In this document: piece by piece, positions 17,298-25,423 of the stretch
Layout of the letters: the number at the start of each line of letters is the position of its first letter
Numbering within the stretch: the first letter of the stretch is position 1
NCBI GenBank assembly: GCA_964595955.1
Contig: CAZQSF010000005.1
Span: 16,833 to 80,832 of the forward strand
From: JAJDFU01 sp964595955
Lineage (GTDB): Bacteria; Bacteroidota; Bacteroidia; Chitinophagales; Saprospiraceae
Direction of reading: 5' to 3'
Length of the DNA: 64,000 nt
Notes under the pieces: model-generated
Seen by the model: only the letters and a program-made list of their open reading frames with translations
Told to the model about the DNA's origin: nothing
Database searches by the model: none
Program-made: the position numbers and the translations under genes

Positions 17298-18226
17298 ATG
17301 TCGGACTCAAAGTTTTTGCCCCCGCCACAGTTTCAAACCTCGCCGTAGGATTCGATCTACTGGGTTTTGCGCTGGATGCTCCCGGAGATGAGGTCATCGT
17401 TCGATTCCGCGAACAGCCCGGCCTGGTGATCACCCGGGTTACCGGTGCGGCGGGAAAACTGCCTACGGAAATCGACAAGAACACGGCCGGGGTGGCCGCC
17501 ATGGCCTTACTCCGCCACCTGGGGGAGGAAAACCGGGGTATAGCCATGGAAGTACACAAAAAGATGCCGTTTGGAAGCGGATTGGGCTCCAGTGCGGCCT
17601 CGGCGGTTGGTGGGGTAGTGGCCGTCAATGAGCTTTTGAATCGGCCGTTGGAAAAACGAGACCTCCTTCCGTTTGCCATGCAGGGCGAACGCGTTGCCGA
17701 CGGCGCATGGCATGCCGACAATGTCGCTCCCTGCCTGCTGGGCGGCATGATCTTCATTCGAGACAACGAAAGCCTGGATGTACACCGGGTTCACGTTCCG
17801 TCCGGCCTGTTCGCCGCGGTCGTACACCCCAAGGTAGAGGTACTCACCCGCTCGGCCCGGAGTATCCTCAGCGAGCAGGTAGCACTCGAGAAGCACATCC
17901 GCCAATCGGGTAATTTGGGTGGGCTGCTCATTGGGCTTTTCCAATCGGACTTCGAGCTGATAAGCCGAAGCTTGCACGATCACATCATTGAGCCGCAGCG
18001 CGCGAAGCTGATCCCCCATTTCGATTCGGTGAAAGAGAAGGCGATGGAAGCCGGTGCTCTGGGCTGCAGTATCTCGGGAGCCGGACCGTCCGTTTTTGCC
18101 CTTTGCAGCAACAGCCTGCTGGCCCGACAAGTGGGCCAGGCCATGGAAAGCGCCTTTCGAGACCGGGGGCTGGATTGCGAGCTGTTTGTATCGGGCATCA
18201 ATGCCGAGGGTGCCAAAAAGTGCTAA
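17294..18226 (+). CDS. thrB: Homoserine kinase
   Basis: A 310-residue GHMP-family kinase that phosphorylates L-homoserine with ATP. The family hallmarks are an N-terminal FAPATVSNLAVGFDLLGFAL, the phosphate-binding loop PFGSGLGSSAASA at about residues 91-103, and the C-terminal SISGAGPSVFAL. It starts within the last four bases of thrA (ATGA overlap) and ends 2 bp before thrC, so the three genes form one translationally coupled operon. Normal length. Confidence 0.97.
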   Translation: MNVGLKVFAPATVSNLAVGFDLLGFALDAPGDEVIVRFREQPGLVITRVTGAAGKLPTEIDKNTAGVAAMALLRHLGEENRGIAMEVHKKMPFGSGLGSSAASAVGGVVAVNELLNRPLEKRDLLPFAMQGERVADGAWHADNVAPCLLGGMIFIRDNESLDVHRVHVPSGLFAAVVHPKVEVLTRSARSILSEQVALEKHIRQSGNLGGLLIGLFQSDFELISRSLHDHIIEPQRAKLIPHFDSVKEKAMEAGALGCSISGAGPSVFALCSNSLLARQVGQAMESAFRDRGLDCELFVSGINAEGAKKC

Positions 18227-18228
18227 GC

Positions 18229-19524
18229 ATGACGTTTTACTCTACCAAGAACCCAAAGCTTTTCGTCGACTTCCGGCGAGCTGTGCTCGAGGGCCTTCCT
18301 CCGGATAATGGCCTCTACATGCCGGCGGCCATCCCGGCTATGCCACCGTCGTTCTGGCAAAACCTGACCGAGCTCGAATTCCCGGAGCTGTCCTTTCGCA
18401 TGGCCGGCGCCCTGTTACAGCAAGCCCTGCCGGAAAAAGAGCTGGAAGCGATCGTGTATCGCGCCATCGACTTTCCGGCTCCTTTGGTTTCGCTGAGCGA
18501 AGAACTGGCCGTACTCGAACTGTTTCACGGCCCTTCCATGGCCTTTAAAGACTTTGGTGCCCGCTTCATGGCCGAGGTAATGAGTTACTTCAACCGGGGC
18601 GAAGCACGGGAGTTACGGGTGTTGGTCGCTACCTCCGGCGACACGGGGGGCGCGGTAGCGGCCGGCTTTCACGGCGTGCCGGGCATACGGGTCGTCATCC
18701 TTTATCCTTCCGGGAAGGTGAGCCCTTTGCAAGAAAAGCAACTCACCACCTGGGGAGGCAATATTCAGGCGCTGGAAGTCGGCGGCACCTTTGACGATTG
18801 CCAGCAGATGGTCAAACAGGCCTTTCTGGATGCCGAGCTTCGCAACCGCATGCGCCTGACCTCGGCCAACTCGATCAATATTGCCCGGCTCATTCCCCAA
18901 TCCTTTTACTATGCCGAGGGGTATAAGCAGGCCCTTCCGGCCGATTCGCCCCTGGCTTTTGTAGTGCCTAGCGGCAACTTTGGCAACCTCACGGCCGGTC
19001 TTTTTGCCCGCCGCCTGGGCATGCCTGTGGAGGCCTTTGTGGCGGCCACCAACCGCAATGACATCGTGCCGGCTTACCTCCGCAGTGGCCGCTACGAGCC
19101 GCGCCCCTCGGTGCGCACGCTCTCCAACGCCATGGACGTCGGCAACCCATCCAACTTCGCCCGCCTGATGGACCTCCATGGTTCCACGTGGAACCTTTTG
19201 CGAAAAACCATCTCCGGCTTTTCCTTTTCCGATGAGCAGACCCTGCGGGCCATGCAAGAGGCCATGGACCGATTCGGCTACCTCTTGGACCCGCACGCCG
19301 CCATCGGCTACTTGGCCGCTGAGGCTTTCCGGGCCACTCATGCCGGTTATCGAACCCTCGTACTCGGCACGGCCCATCCCGCGAAATTCAACCAGGTGGT
19401 CGAGCGGGCCATCCATCGTCCCGTGCCCCTCCCCCCCGCTTTGGAGCGAGCCCTGCACAAGCCCAAAGAAGCCCAGGCGATCCGCGCCCGGTTCAGCGAA
19501 CTGAAAGCCTGGCTTCTGGATTAG
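18229..19524 (+). CDS. thrC: Threonine synthase
   Basis: A 431-residue PLP enzyme that converts O-phosphohomoserine to L-threonine. The PLP lysine is K107 in FHGPSMAFKDFGARF; the phosphate-binding loop is ATSGDTGGAVAAGF, followed by SGNFGNLTAG. N-terminal Y-S-T-K-N-P and G-L-Y-M-P are typical of the ThrC subfamily found in enteric bacteria and Bacteroidota. The ATG at 18229 lies 2 bp after thrB; the in-frame extension back to 18103 is only an overlap with thrB. The coding sequence contains one of two parS-like palindromes (19181-19194), read as G-S-T-W-N. Confidence 0.97.
   Translation: MTFYSTKNPKLFVDFRRAVLEGLPPDNGLYMPAAIPAMPPSFWQNLTELEFPELSFRMAGALLQQALPEKELEAIVYRAIDFPAPLVSLSEELAVLELFHGPSMAFKDFGARFMAEVMSYFNRGEARELRVLVATSGDTGGAVAAGFHGVPGIRVVILYPSGKVSPLQEKQLTTWGGNIQALEVGGTFDDCQQMVKQAFLDAELRNRMRLTSANSINIARLIPQSFYYAEGYKQALPADSPLAFVVPSGNFGNLTAGLFARRLGMPVEAFVAATNRNDIVPAYLRSGRYEPRPSVRTLSNAMDVGNPSNFARLMDLHGSTWNLLRKTISGFSFSDEQTLRAMQEAMDRFGYLLDPHAAIGYLAAEAFRATHAGYRTLVLGTAHPAKFNQVVERAIHRPVPLPPALERALHKPKEAQAIRARFSELKAWLLD
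19181..19194. other. parS-like palindrome 1 (ParB-binding site), inside thrC
   Basis: GTTCCACGTGGAAC, a perfect 14-bp palindrome matching the core of the parS consensus TGTTnCACGTGnAACA; only the outer flanking bases differ (G and C instead of T and A). ParB-CTP clamps load at such sites to segregate the chromosome origin. An identical copy lies 366 bp downstream. Confidence 0.75.
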
Positions 19525-19546
19525 GCCCCACTCAGCCTCTTCCCTG

Positions 19547-19560
19547 GTTCCACGTGGAAC
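19547..19560. other. parS-like palindrome 2 (ParB-binding site), intergenic
   Basis: Second copy of GTTCCACGTGGAAC, followed by A so that 15 of 16 positions of the extended parS consensus match. It sits between thrC and the M1 peptidase gene, where no coding constraint explains it. Confidence 0.8.
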
Positions 19561-19626
19561 ATTTTCACGGCTTTCTCGTTTTCTCCTTTTGATCCCGTAA
19601 CAGACAGTTCAGTGGGATGGATTGTC

Positions 19627-19634
19627 TATTTTTG
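19627..19634 (+). promoter_or_regulatory. -7 promoter element of the M1 peptidase gene
   Basis: TATTTTTG, an exact match to TAnnTTTG, 40 bp before the start codon at 19674. A -33 TTG at proper spacing is not obvious. Confidence 0.55.
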
Positions 19635-19673
19635 CAACTCGTATTCCCCTATCAGATCACCAGGAAAAGACGT

Positions 19674-22013
19674 ATGAACACCCAATTCTTTTTTGTGCTT
19701 GCACTGGCCCTGGTCGGTACATCCCTATTCGGCCAGCCCCATACCCATCAGAACAAATTCCGGCAGCTGGGTCAGGAACTCCCCACCCCCAATGTGTACC
19801 GCAATGCCGCCGGCGCCCCGGGACATGGCTACTGGCAGCAACAGGCCGATTACCAGATGGACATCGAGCTCGACGAAAAAACCCAGCGCCTTTACGGAAC
19901 CGAGACCATCACCTACCACAACCAATCGCCCGATGCGCTCGAATACCTCTGGGTGCAGCTGGATCAAAACCGGCGGGCCAAAGACTCCGATTCCTACAAG
20001 ATCAATACCAACAGCCTCCGGGAAGAAATGAGCCTCCGCAGCCTCAACCAGCTGGAACCCACCTTCGACGGCGGCTTCAAGATCGATTATGTGCAGCTGC
20101 CGGACGGCGAAGCTTTGCCATATACCGTCGTCAAAACCATGATGCGCGTTGAAATGCCCCGCCCGCTGGCTCCGGGCCAATCCTTCAGCTTTCGCATCAA
20201 ATGGTGGTACAACATAAACGACCGCATGCAAATCGGCGGGCGCTCCGGCTACGAGTATTTCCCGGATGAAGACAACCACCTCTTCACCATCGCCCAATTC
20301 TTCCCCCGGATGTGCGTGTACAACGATGTGGAAGGCTGGCAGAATAAGCAATTCCTGGGCCGGGGCGAATTTGCCCTGCCCTTCGGCAATTACGAGGTGC
20401 GCATTACGGTGCCGGAAGATCACCTGGTGGCCGCAACCGGCCTGCTCCAAAACGAAAAAGACGTGCTCACCAAAACCCAGCGCGAGCGATTGGCCGAGGC
20501 CCGAAAGGAACGCAAAACCCCCGTCTTCATCGTCACGGAAGAGGAGGCCCGAAAAAATGAAAAGCAAAAGGCAAAGGACAAGAAGACCTGGATCTTTACG
20601 GCCGAGAATGTGCGCGACTTCGCCTTCGCCTCCTCCCGCAAATTTATCTGGGATGCCATGGGCGTAGACCAGGAGGATGGAAGTGTAGTCATGGCCATGA
20701 GCATGTATCCCAAAGAAGGCAATCCGCTTTGGGAAAAATACTCTACCAAGGTCGTCGCACATACCCTCAAGTGGTTCACCCACTACACCTTTAACTACCC
20801 CTACCCCGTGGCCTGGTCCATCCATACCAACCGCATCGGGATGGAATATCCCATGATCTGCTTCAACGGGGGCCGACCCGAACCCGACGGCACCTACACG
20901 GAACGAACCAAATACGGGCTCATCGGGGTGATCATTCACGAGGTGGGACACAACTACTTTCCCATGATCGTGAATAGCGACGAACGCCAATGGACCTGGA
21001 TGGATGAAGGCCTGAACACCTTTGTTCAGTTCCTCACCGAACAGCAATGGGAACGCGACTATCCCTCCCGCCGCGGCCCGGCTCACAAGATCGTGGACTA
21101 CATGAAGGGCGACAAGGATCGGATTTCGCCCATTATGACCAATTCCGAAAGTATCTTCCAGTTTGGAAACAACGCCTACGGCAAGCCGGCTACAGCCCTG
21201 AATATTCTGCGGGAAACCATCATGGGCCGCGAGCTTTTTGATTACGCCTTCAAGACCTATGCCCGGCGCTGGAAGTTCAAGCACCCCTCCCCGGCCGATT
21301 TCTTCCGCACCATGGAGGACGCCTCCGGTATTGATCTCGACTGGTTCTGGCGTGGTTGGTTCTACACGACCGACCATGTAGACATCGCCATAGCGGATGT
21401 GCAATGGTACCGCCTGGATACCAAAAACCCCGACCTGGAAAACAGCCTGCTGGCCGAAGCCCGCCGACAGGCGCCCGAAAACATCAGCATAGTTCGCAAT
21501 CGAGAGCAGATCGCCCAGACCCAGGATGAAGTGGATCCGAGCATTCGAGACTTTTACAACGAATACGATCCCCTGGAGGTCACGGTACTCGACCGGCAAG
21601 AATACCAGCGCTACCTGAACAGCCTCAGTGCAGAAGAGATCGCCCTGCTGGAAAAACAGACCAACTACTACGAGATCACCTTCGAAAATAAAGGAGGGCT
21701 GGTCATGCCGCTCATTCTGCAATTCGAGTATGCGGATGGAAGTGAAGAGTTGATCCGGATACCGGCTGAAATCTGGAAGATCACCAGCGATAAGGTCACC
21801 AAGGTTTTCCCGACCGAGAAGGAGATCCGGCAGATCACCCTTGATCCCTTTCTGGAAACGGCAGATGTGAACACCCAAAACAACTATTTCCCGCCTAAAC
21901 CGCAAGGTCCCAGCCGGTTTGAGCTCTTTCGAAGCAAAAGCATGCAGCGAGATCGGGAGAACCCCATGCAACGACGGCAAAGAGCCGAGGCTGCCGAAGG
22001 AGGAAGCAATTAA
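19674..22013 (+). CDS. M1 family metallopeptidase, secreted
   Basis: A 779-residue gluzincin metallopeptidase. A signal peptide (MNTQFFFVLALALVGTSLFGQ) precedes a beta-rich N-domain with the conserved ELDEKTQRLYGTETITY strand. The zinc site is HEVGH at 422-426 with Glu445 in WTWMDEGLNTF (HEXXH-X18-E). A lysine/glutamate-rich insert lies at about residues 260-305 (EEEARKNEKQKAKDKK). The GAMEN motif is replaced by a G-M-E-Y-P segment, as in the group annotated simply as M1 family metallopeptidase, so endopeptidase versus aminopeptidase activity is uncertain. The start at 19674 is chosen for the signal peptide. It probably acts in the periplasm or is secreted. Confidence 0.92.
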   Translation: MNTQFFFVLALALVGTSLFGQPHTHQNKFRQLGQELPTPNVYRNAAGAPGHGYWQQQADYQMDIELDEKTQRLYGTETITYHNQSPDALEYLWVQLDQNRRAKDSDSYKINTNSLREEMSLRSLNQLEPTFDGGFKIDYVQLPDGEALPYTVVKTMMRVEMPRPLAPGQSFSFRIKWWYNINDRMQIGGRSGYEYFPDEDNHLFTIAQFFPRMCVYNDVEGWQNKQFLGRGEFALPFGNYEVRITVPEDHLVAATGLLQNEKDVLTKTQRERLAEARKERKTPVFIVTEEEARKNEKQKAKDKKTWIFTAENVRDFAFASSRKFIWDAMGVDQEDGSVVMAMSMYPKEGNPLWEKYSTKVVAHTLKWFTHYTFNYPYPVAWSIHTNRIGMEYPMICFNGGRPEPDGTYTERTKYGLIGVIIHEVGHNYFPMIVNSDERQWTWMDEGLNTFVQFLTEQQWERDYPSRRGPAHKIVDYMKGDKDRISPIMTNSESIFQFGNNAYGKPATALNILRETIMGRELFDYAFKTYARRWKFKHPSPADFFRTMEDASGIDLDWFWRGWFYTTDHVDIAIADVQWYRLDTKNPDLENSLLAEARRQAPENISIVRNREQIAQTQDEVDPSIRDFYNEYDPLEVTVLDRQEYQRYLNSLSAEEIALLEKQTNYYEITFENKGGLVMPLILQFEYADGSEELIRIPAEIWKITSDKVTKVFPTEKEIRQITLDPFLETADVNTQNNYFPPKPQGPSRFELFRSKSMQRDRENPMQRRQRAEAAEGGSN

Positions 22014-22045
22014 CAGTTGTCTGATTATCAACACTTTAAGTAAAA

Positions 22046-22086
22046 CGCATGCAATTTTTCTATCCGTCGATAGATTATTGCATGCG
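22046..22086. promoter_or_regulatory. 41-bp interrupted palindrome, possible operator or attenuating hairpin
   Basis: Outer arms CGCATGCAA (22046-22054) and TTGCATGCG (22078-22086) and inner arms TCTATC (22059-22064) and GATAGA (22069-22074) around the loop CGTC. It ends 7 bp before the mvaD -7 box. There is no long U tract, so an operator is at least as likely as a terminator of the upstream gene. Confidence 0.55.
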
Positions 22087-22093
22087 GTTTGCC

Positions 22094-22101
22094 TAATTTT
22101 G
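22094..22101 (+). promoter_or_regulatory. -7 promoter element of mvaD
   Basis: TAATTTTG, an exact match to TAnnTTTG, 25 bp before the start codon at 22127. The -33 region is occupied by the palindrome at 22046-22086. Confidence 0.55.
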
Positions 22102-22126
22102 CCCCTTCAAACTGAAAATCAGTGTC

Positions 22127-23224
22127 ATGCGCCAAGCAGAGGGGCCATACGCCAACCCACATCTCATCCTGGAGTCCGAGCGGGTCGTACCCGGGGAGGT
22201 TGCCTGGCGCAGCCCGTCGAATATTGCGCTGGTAAAGTACTGGGGCAAGCACGGCCGTCAGTTGCCGCGCAACCCCTCCGTAAGCCTCACCTTGCAAAAC
22301 GCCTTCACCGAGACCCGCCTGCACTACAAGCCCAAGGAAACCTCCGGCCCGGATATTGACCTTTCGTTTTTCTTCGAAGGAGAACCCAAGCCCGATTTTG
22401 CCGAACGCATAAACCGGTATTTCAAAAGCATTACCGATATTTTTCCGTTTCTGCCTCAGCTGGAATTCCGCATTTACTCCAAAAATGCCTTTCCCCATTC
22501 GGCCGGTATTGCCTCTTCAGCCTCGGCCATGAGCGCTTTGGCCCTCTGCCTGTGCAGCCTGGAAGAAAAGCTGTTCGACTCCCGGAAAGAGCGGCCCGCC
22601 TTTTTTCAAAAGGCATCTTATGTGGCCCGCCTGGGGTCAGGCAGTGCCTGCAGGAGCCTGTACGGAGGAGCGGTCGTGTGGGGTAAAACCGTGGAAGTAG
22701 AAGGGAGCTCGAACGAATACGCCTTGCCCCTTCAGAAGGTACATCCCGATTTTTTGACCTTCCACGATGACATTTTGCTGGTGAGTACGTCTGAAAAAGC
22801 AGTATCCAGCAGTGCAGGACATGCCCTCATGGACAGCAACCCCTATGCATCGGCGCGTTATGCCGATGCACAGCGCAACCTGCAGGAAGTTCTTTGGGCC
22901 TTGGAAAAGGGCGAGTTGGAGGCCTTCGGCCGAATCGTCGAATCGGAGGCCCTGACCCTGCACGGACTGATGCTCAGTTCCAGGCCTCCCTACGTATTGC
23001 TGGAACCCAACACCCTAACCCTGATCCAAAAAATACGGGCTTTCCGGAAAGAGACGAAGCTGCCCTTGTTTTTCAGCCTGGACGCAGGCCCCAACATTCA
23101 CCTCCTCTATCCGGATGCCTATCAAAAGCGAATACAGGCATTCGTGCAGGACGAGCTTTCCGCACTCTGCACTGACGGCCAGTACCTGACCGACGAGGTC
23201 GGTGAAGGGCCAATGCCGCTCTGA
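22127..23224 (+). CDS. mvaD: Diphosphomevalonate decarboxylase
   Basis: A 365-residue GHMP-superfamily enzyme that converts (R)-5-diphosphomevalonate to isopentenyl diphosphate with ATP, the last step of the mevalonate pathway. Hallmarks are SPSNIALVKYWGKHG near residues 28-42, HSAGIASSASAMSALA (the ATP-binding loop, around 125) and GSGSACRSLYGG (with the catalytic serine/arginine region), plus the C-terminal SLDAGPNIHLL containing the catalytic Asp. A few Bacteroidota use the mevalonate route instead of, or as well as, the MEP route. No other mevalonate gene is in the window. The start at 22127 follows a promoter at 22094. It overlaps no other gene and precedes a rhodanese gene by 10 bp. Confidence 0.94.
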   Translation: MRQAEGPYANPHLILESERVVPGEVAWRSPSNIALVKYWGKHGRQLPRNPSVSLTLQNAFTETRLHYKPKETSGPDIDLSFFFEGEPKPDFAERINRYFKSITDIFPFLPQLEFRIYSKNAFPHSAGIASSASAMSALALCLCSLEEKLFDSRKERPAFFQKASYVARLGSGSACRSLYGGAVVWGKTVEVEGSSNEYALPLQKVHPDFLTFHDDILLVSTSEKAVSSSAGHALMDSNPYASARYADAQRNLQEVLWALEKGELEAFGRIVESEALTLHGLMLSSRPPYVLLEPNTLTLIQKIRAFRKETKLPLFFSLDAGPNIHLLYPDAYQKRIQAFVQDELSALCTDGQYLTDEVGEGPMPL

Positions 23225-23234
23225 TTTTAGCAAG

Positions 23235-23765
23235 ATGCGAAGAACACTCACAAGTCTGTGCAGTTTACTGTTTTTCGGCCTGGTAACCTGCGCCCAGGAT
23301 CCGCCCAAGGACCGACCGAAACTGAAGAGCGAAGCCTTTGATCAAAAACTGGTGAGCCTTCTCCGGTTCCGGGTGCCGCTCCTAGGCGTGGAGGAGCTGA
23401 GGGCGAACCGACAGGATTATTTTCTGTTCGACACCCGGGCGCGGGAGGAATACCAGTTGAGCCACATTCCGGGCGCTGCGTACCTGGGCTATCGGGATTT
23501 TGACCTGGACAGGCTGAAGGACGTACCCAAAGATGCCCCCATCGCATTGTACTGCTCGGTGGGCTATCGGAGCGAGCGGATAGGCGAGAAACTCCAAAAG
23601 GCCGGCTACACGAAGGTTTTCAACTTGTACGGCAGCGTGTTTGAGTGGGTGAACCGGGGGTATCCGCTGGAAGATGAGCAAGGAAAAAAGGTGGACGTGA
23701 TCCACACCTACAATAAAAACTGGAGTCAATGGGTGGATGACGATGCCGCCCGCAAGGTCTGGTAA
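23235..23765 (+). CDS. Rhodanese-like domain protein, exported
   Basis: A 176-residue protein with a signal sequence (MRRTLTSLCSLLFFGLVTCAQ), which could be a lipoprotein (L-V-T-C) although Thr at -1 is unusual for a lipobox. The mature part is one rhodanese domain: FDTRAREEYQLSHIPGA and the active-site loop C-S-V-G-Y-R-S with the catalytic Cys, so it could be an active thiosulfate sulfurtransferase or a persulfide carrier. A C-terminal extension of about 30 residues (VIHTYNKNWSQW) follows. It begins 10 bp after mvaD and is probably co-transcribed, with no evident functional link. Confidence 0.88.
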   Translation: MRRTLTSLCSLLFFGLVTCAQDPPKDRPKLKSEAFDQKLVSLLRFRVPLLGVEELRANRQDYFLFDTRAREEYQLSHIPGAAYLGYRDFDLDRLKDVPKDAPIALYCSVGYRSERIGEKLQKAGYTKVFNLYGSVFEWVNRGYPLEDEQGKKVDVIHTYNKNWSQWVDDDAARKVW

Positions 23766-23799
23766 TTTTTTTCATTGAATTCAAAAAAAACCGTGAGCT

Positions 23800-25053
23800 A
23801 TGGACCTCTTTGAGAAGTTCGCCGGTAACCGCGGCCCGCTGGGCCAATATGCCCATGAGGCACACGGCTACTATGCTTTTCCCAAGCTGGAAGGCGAAAT
23901 AGGCAGCCGCATGAAATTCCAAGGGAAGGAATTCATCATCTGGAACATCAACAACTACCTGGGGCTGGCCAACCACCCGGAAGTGCGCAAAATCGATGCG
24001 GAAGCTTCCGCCGAATGGGGGCTTGCCTATCCGATGGGCGCCCGGATCATGTCGGGCGACAACACTTACATCGAACGACTGGAAAGCGAACTGGCCGAAT
24101 TTGTCAATAAGGAAGCCGCTCTGCTGCTCAACTTCGGATTCCAGGGCATCTTCTCCATCATTGATGCCCTGCTGGGCCGGCACGACGTAGTGGTGTACGA
24201 CAGCGACAGCCATGCCTGCATCTACGATGGGGTGCGCTTGCACATCGGCCGCCGGCTCCCCTTCGAGCACAACAACATGGAGCATCTGGAGAAACAGCTC
24301 CAGCGCGCTACCGAACTGACGGATAAATCCGGCGGCGGCATCCTGGTGATCACCGAGGGCGTCTTCGGCATGCGGGGCGAACAAGGTAAGCTGAAGGAGA
24401 TCGTAGAGATGAAAAAACGCTACGAGTTCCGCCTCCTGGTAGACGATGCCCACGGCTTCGGCACCCTGGGCCAAACGGGAGCGGGTGCAGGCGAAGAACA
24501 AGGCGTACAGGACGATATCGACCTGTACTTCTCCACCTTTGCCAAGTCCATGGCCAGCATTGGCTCCTTCGTAGCCGGCGATAAGGATATCATCACCTAC
24601 TTGCTTTACAATACGCGCTCTCAGCTCTTCGCCAAAACACTGCCCATGCCGCTGATCATTGGCAACCTCAAGCGGCTGGACCTGATGCGCAAGCATCCGG
24701 AGCTGAAAGATAAGCTTTGGGAAAATGTGAACCTCCTGCAGAACGGACTGCGCAACCGGGGCTTTGACCTGGGCAAGTGCGATGCCTGCGTGACGCCGGT
24801 ATACATGCACGGAACCCCTTATGAAGCGGCCAACCTCGTGCACGACATCCGCGAGCAACACCGCGTGTTCTGCAGCATGGTGATGTACCCCATGATCCCG
24901 AAGGGCATGATCCTGCTGCGCATGATCCCGACGGCAGCGCACACCAAGGAAGATATTGAGATCACGCTGGATGCCTTCGATGCAGTAAGCAAGCGGCTCA
25001 AGGCCGGTGAATACCAGGGCGAACTGCAATATGCTTCGGCCGAACTGCAGTAG
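23800..25053 (+). CDS. Alpha-oxoamine synthase family PLP enzyme (serine palmitoyltransferase/KBL/AONS-like)
   Basis: A 417-residue fold-type I PLP enzyme. Visible landmarks are NNYLGLANHP, the SGDNTYIERLESELAEF segment, DSDSHACIYDGV with the PLP-stacking His, VDDAHGFGTLG with the PLP-binding Asp, and the Schiff-base lysine K249 in FSTFAKSMASIGSF. The family condenses an acyl-CoA with an amino acid (serine for sphingolipids, glycine for 2-amino-3-ketobutyrate, alanine for biotin). The family is clear; the substrate is not. The R-I-M-S-G-D-N segment differs from the G-S-R-F-L-N-G-T usual in bacterial serine palmitoyltransferases, so it may be a distinct paralogue. A strong terminator follows at 25078-25112. 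Confidence 0.88.
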   Translation: MDLFEKFAGNRGPLGQYAHEAHGYYAFPKLEGEIGSRMKFQGKEFIIWNINNYLGLANHPEVRKIDAEASAEWGLAYPMGARIMSGDNTYIERLESELAEFVNKEAALLLNFGFQGIFSIIDALLGRHDVVVYDSDSHACIYDGVRLHIGRRLPFEHNNMEHLEKQLQRATELTDKSGGGILVITEGVFGMRGEQGKLKEIVEMKKRYEFRLLVDDAHGFGTLGQTGAGAGEEQGVQDDIDLYFSTFAKSMASIGSFVAGDKDIITYLLYNTRSQLFAKTLPMPLIIGNLKRLDLMRKHPELKDKLWENVNLLQNGLRNRGFDLGKCDACVTPVYMHGTPYEAANLVHDIREQHRVFCSMVMYPMIPKGMILLRMIPTAAHTKEDIEITLDAFDAVSKRLKAGEYQGELQYASAELQ

Positions 25054-25077
25054 GCTCAAGGCTTGATTCGCACTTGG

Positions 25078-25112
25078 AAAGAGTCGCCGGATTCGGTTCC
25101 GGCGGCTCTTTT
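25078..25112. terminator. Bidirectional terminator hairpin
   Basis: Stem of 13 bp (AAAGAGTCGCCGG and CCGGCGGCTCTTT, one G-U pair) with an 8-base loop, then a T4 tract on the plus strand and an A3 tract at the other side. It separates the convergent oxoamine synthase gene (+) and the small membrane-protein gene (-). Confidence 0.85.
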
Positions 25113-25129
25113 CGTTGGTGCGATCAAAA

Positions 25130-25423
25130 CTACCACTCGTTGTACAGCACCATACCCAAAAAATAGAGCACCAGCAGGCCATTGCCCAAAAGGGCAACCC
25201 ACCAATGGAAGGTGCGAATCTCCCTTCTTCGGATGCTCTTCACGCTGTGAAGCAGTCCGAATAGGGAAAAGGCGAAACCCGCCGCAAAAAGAAGACCCGG
25301 CAGAACGGACAGAAGACCCGACAGGGTCCAACTGCCGGAGAAGGAGCCCAGCCCGACGGCTCCGGCAGCTCCCAGAAAATAGTAATACCCTTTCTGTGAT
25401 TCGCGACCCAAGCGTTGCATCAT
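25130..25423 (-). CDS. Small membrane protein of unknown function
   Basis: A 97-residue hydrophobic protein with about three transmembrane helices (around residues 15-35, 38-58 and 73-93), the second followed by a positively charged loop (VKSIRRREIRTFHWW). No family is recognised. Its start overlaps the stop of the upstream glycosyltransferase gene by 4 bp (ATGA), so the two are translationally coupled, and it may be an accessory membrane subunit or simply a co-transcribed protein. It ends before the shared terminator. Confidence 0.75.
   Translation of the reverse strand: MMQRLGRESQKGYYYFLGAAGAVGLGSFSGSWTLSGLLSVLPGLLFAAGFAFSLFGLLHSVKSIRRREIRTFHWWVALLGNGLLVLYFLGMVLYNEW

Noticed and set aside
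19547..19560. parS-like palindrome read as the terminator of the thr operon
   Set aside because: The palindrome has no loop (CACGTG centre) and is followed only by ATTTT; the same sequence occurs inside thrC, where a terminator makes no sense.
19725..22034. Minus-strand ORF (769 residues) antisense to the second M1 peptidase
   Set aside because: No motif, overlaps a well-supported gene completely, and contains no start context.
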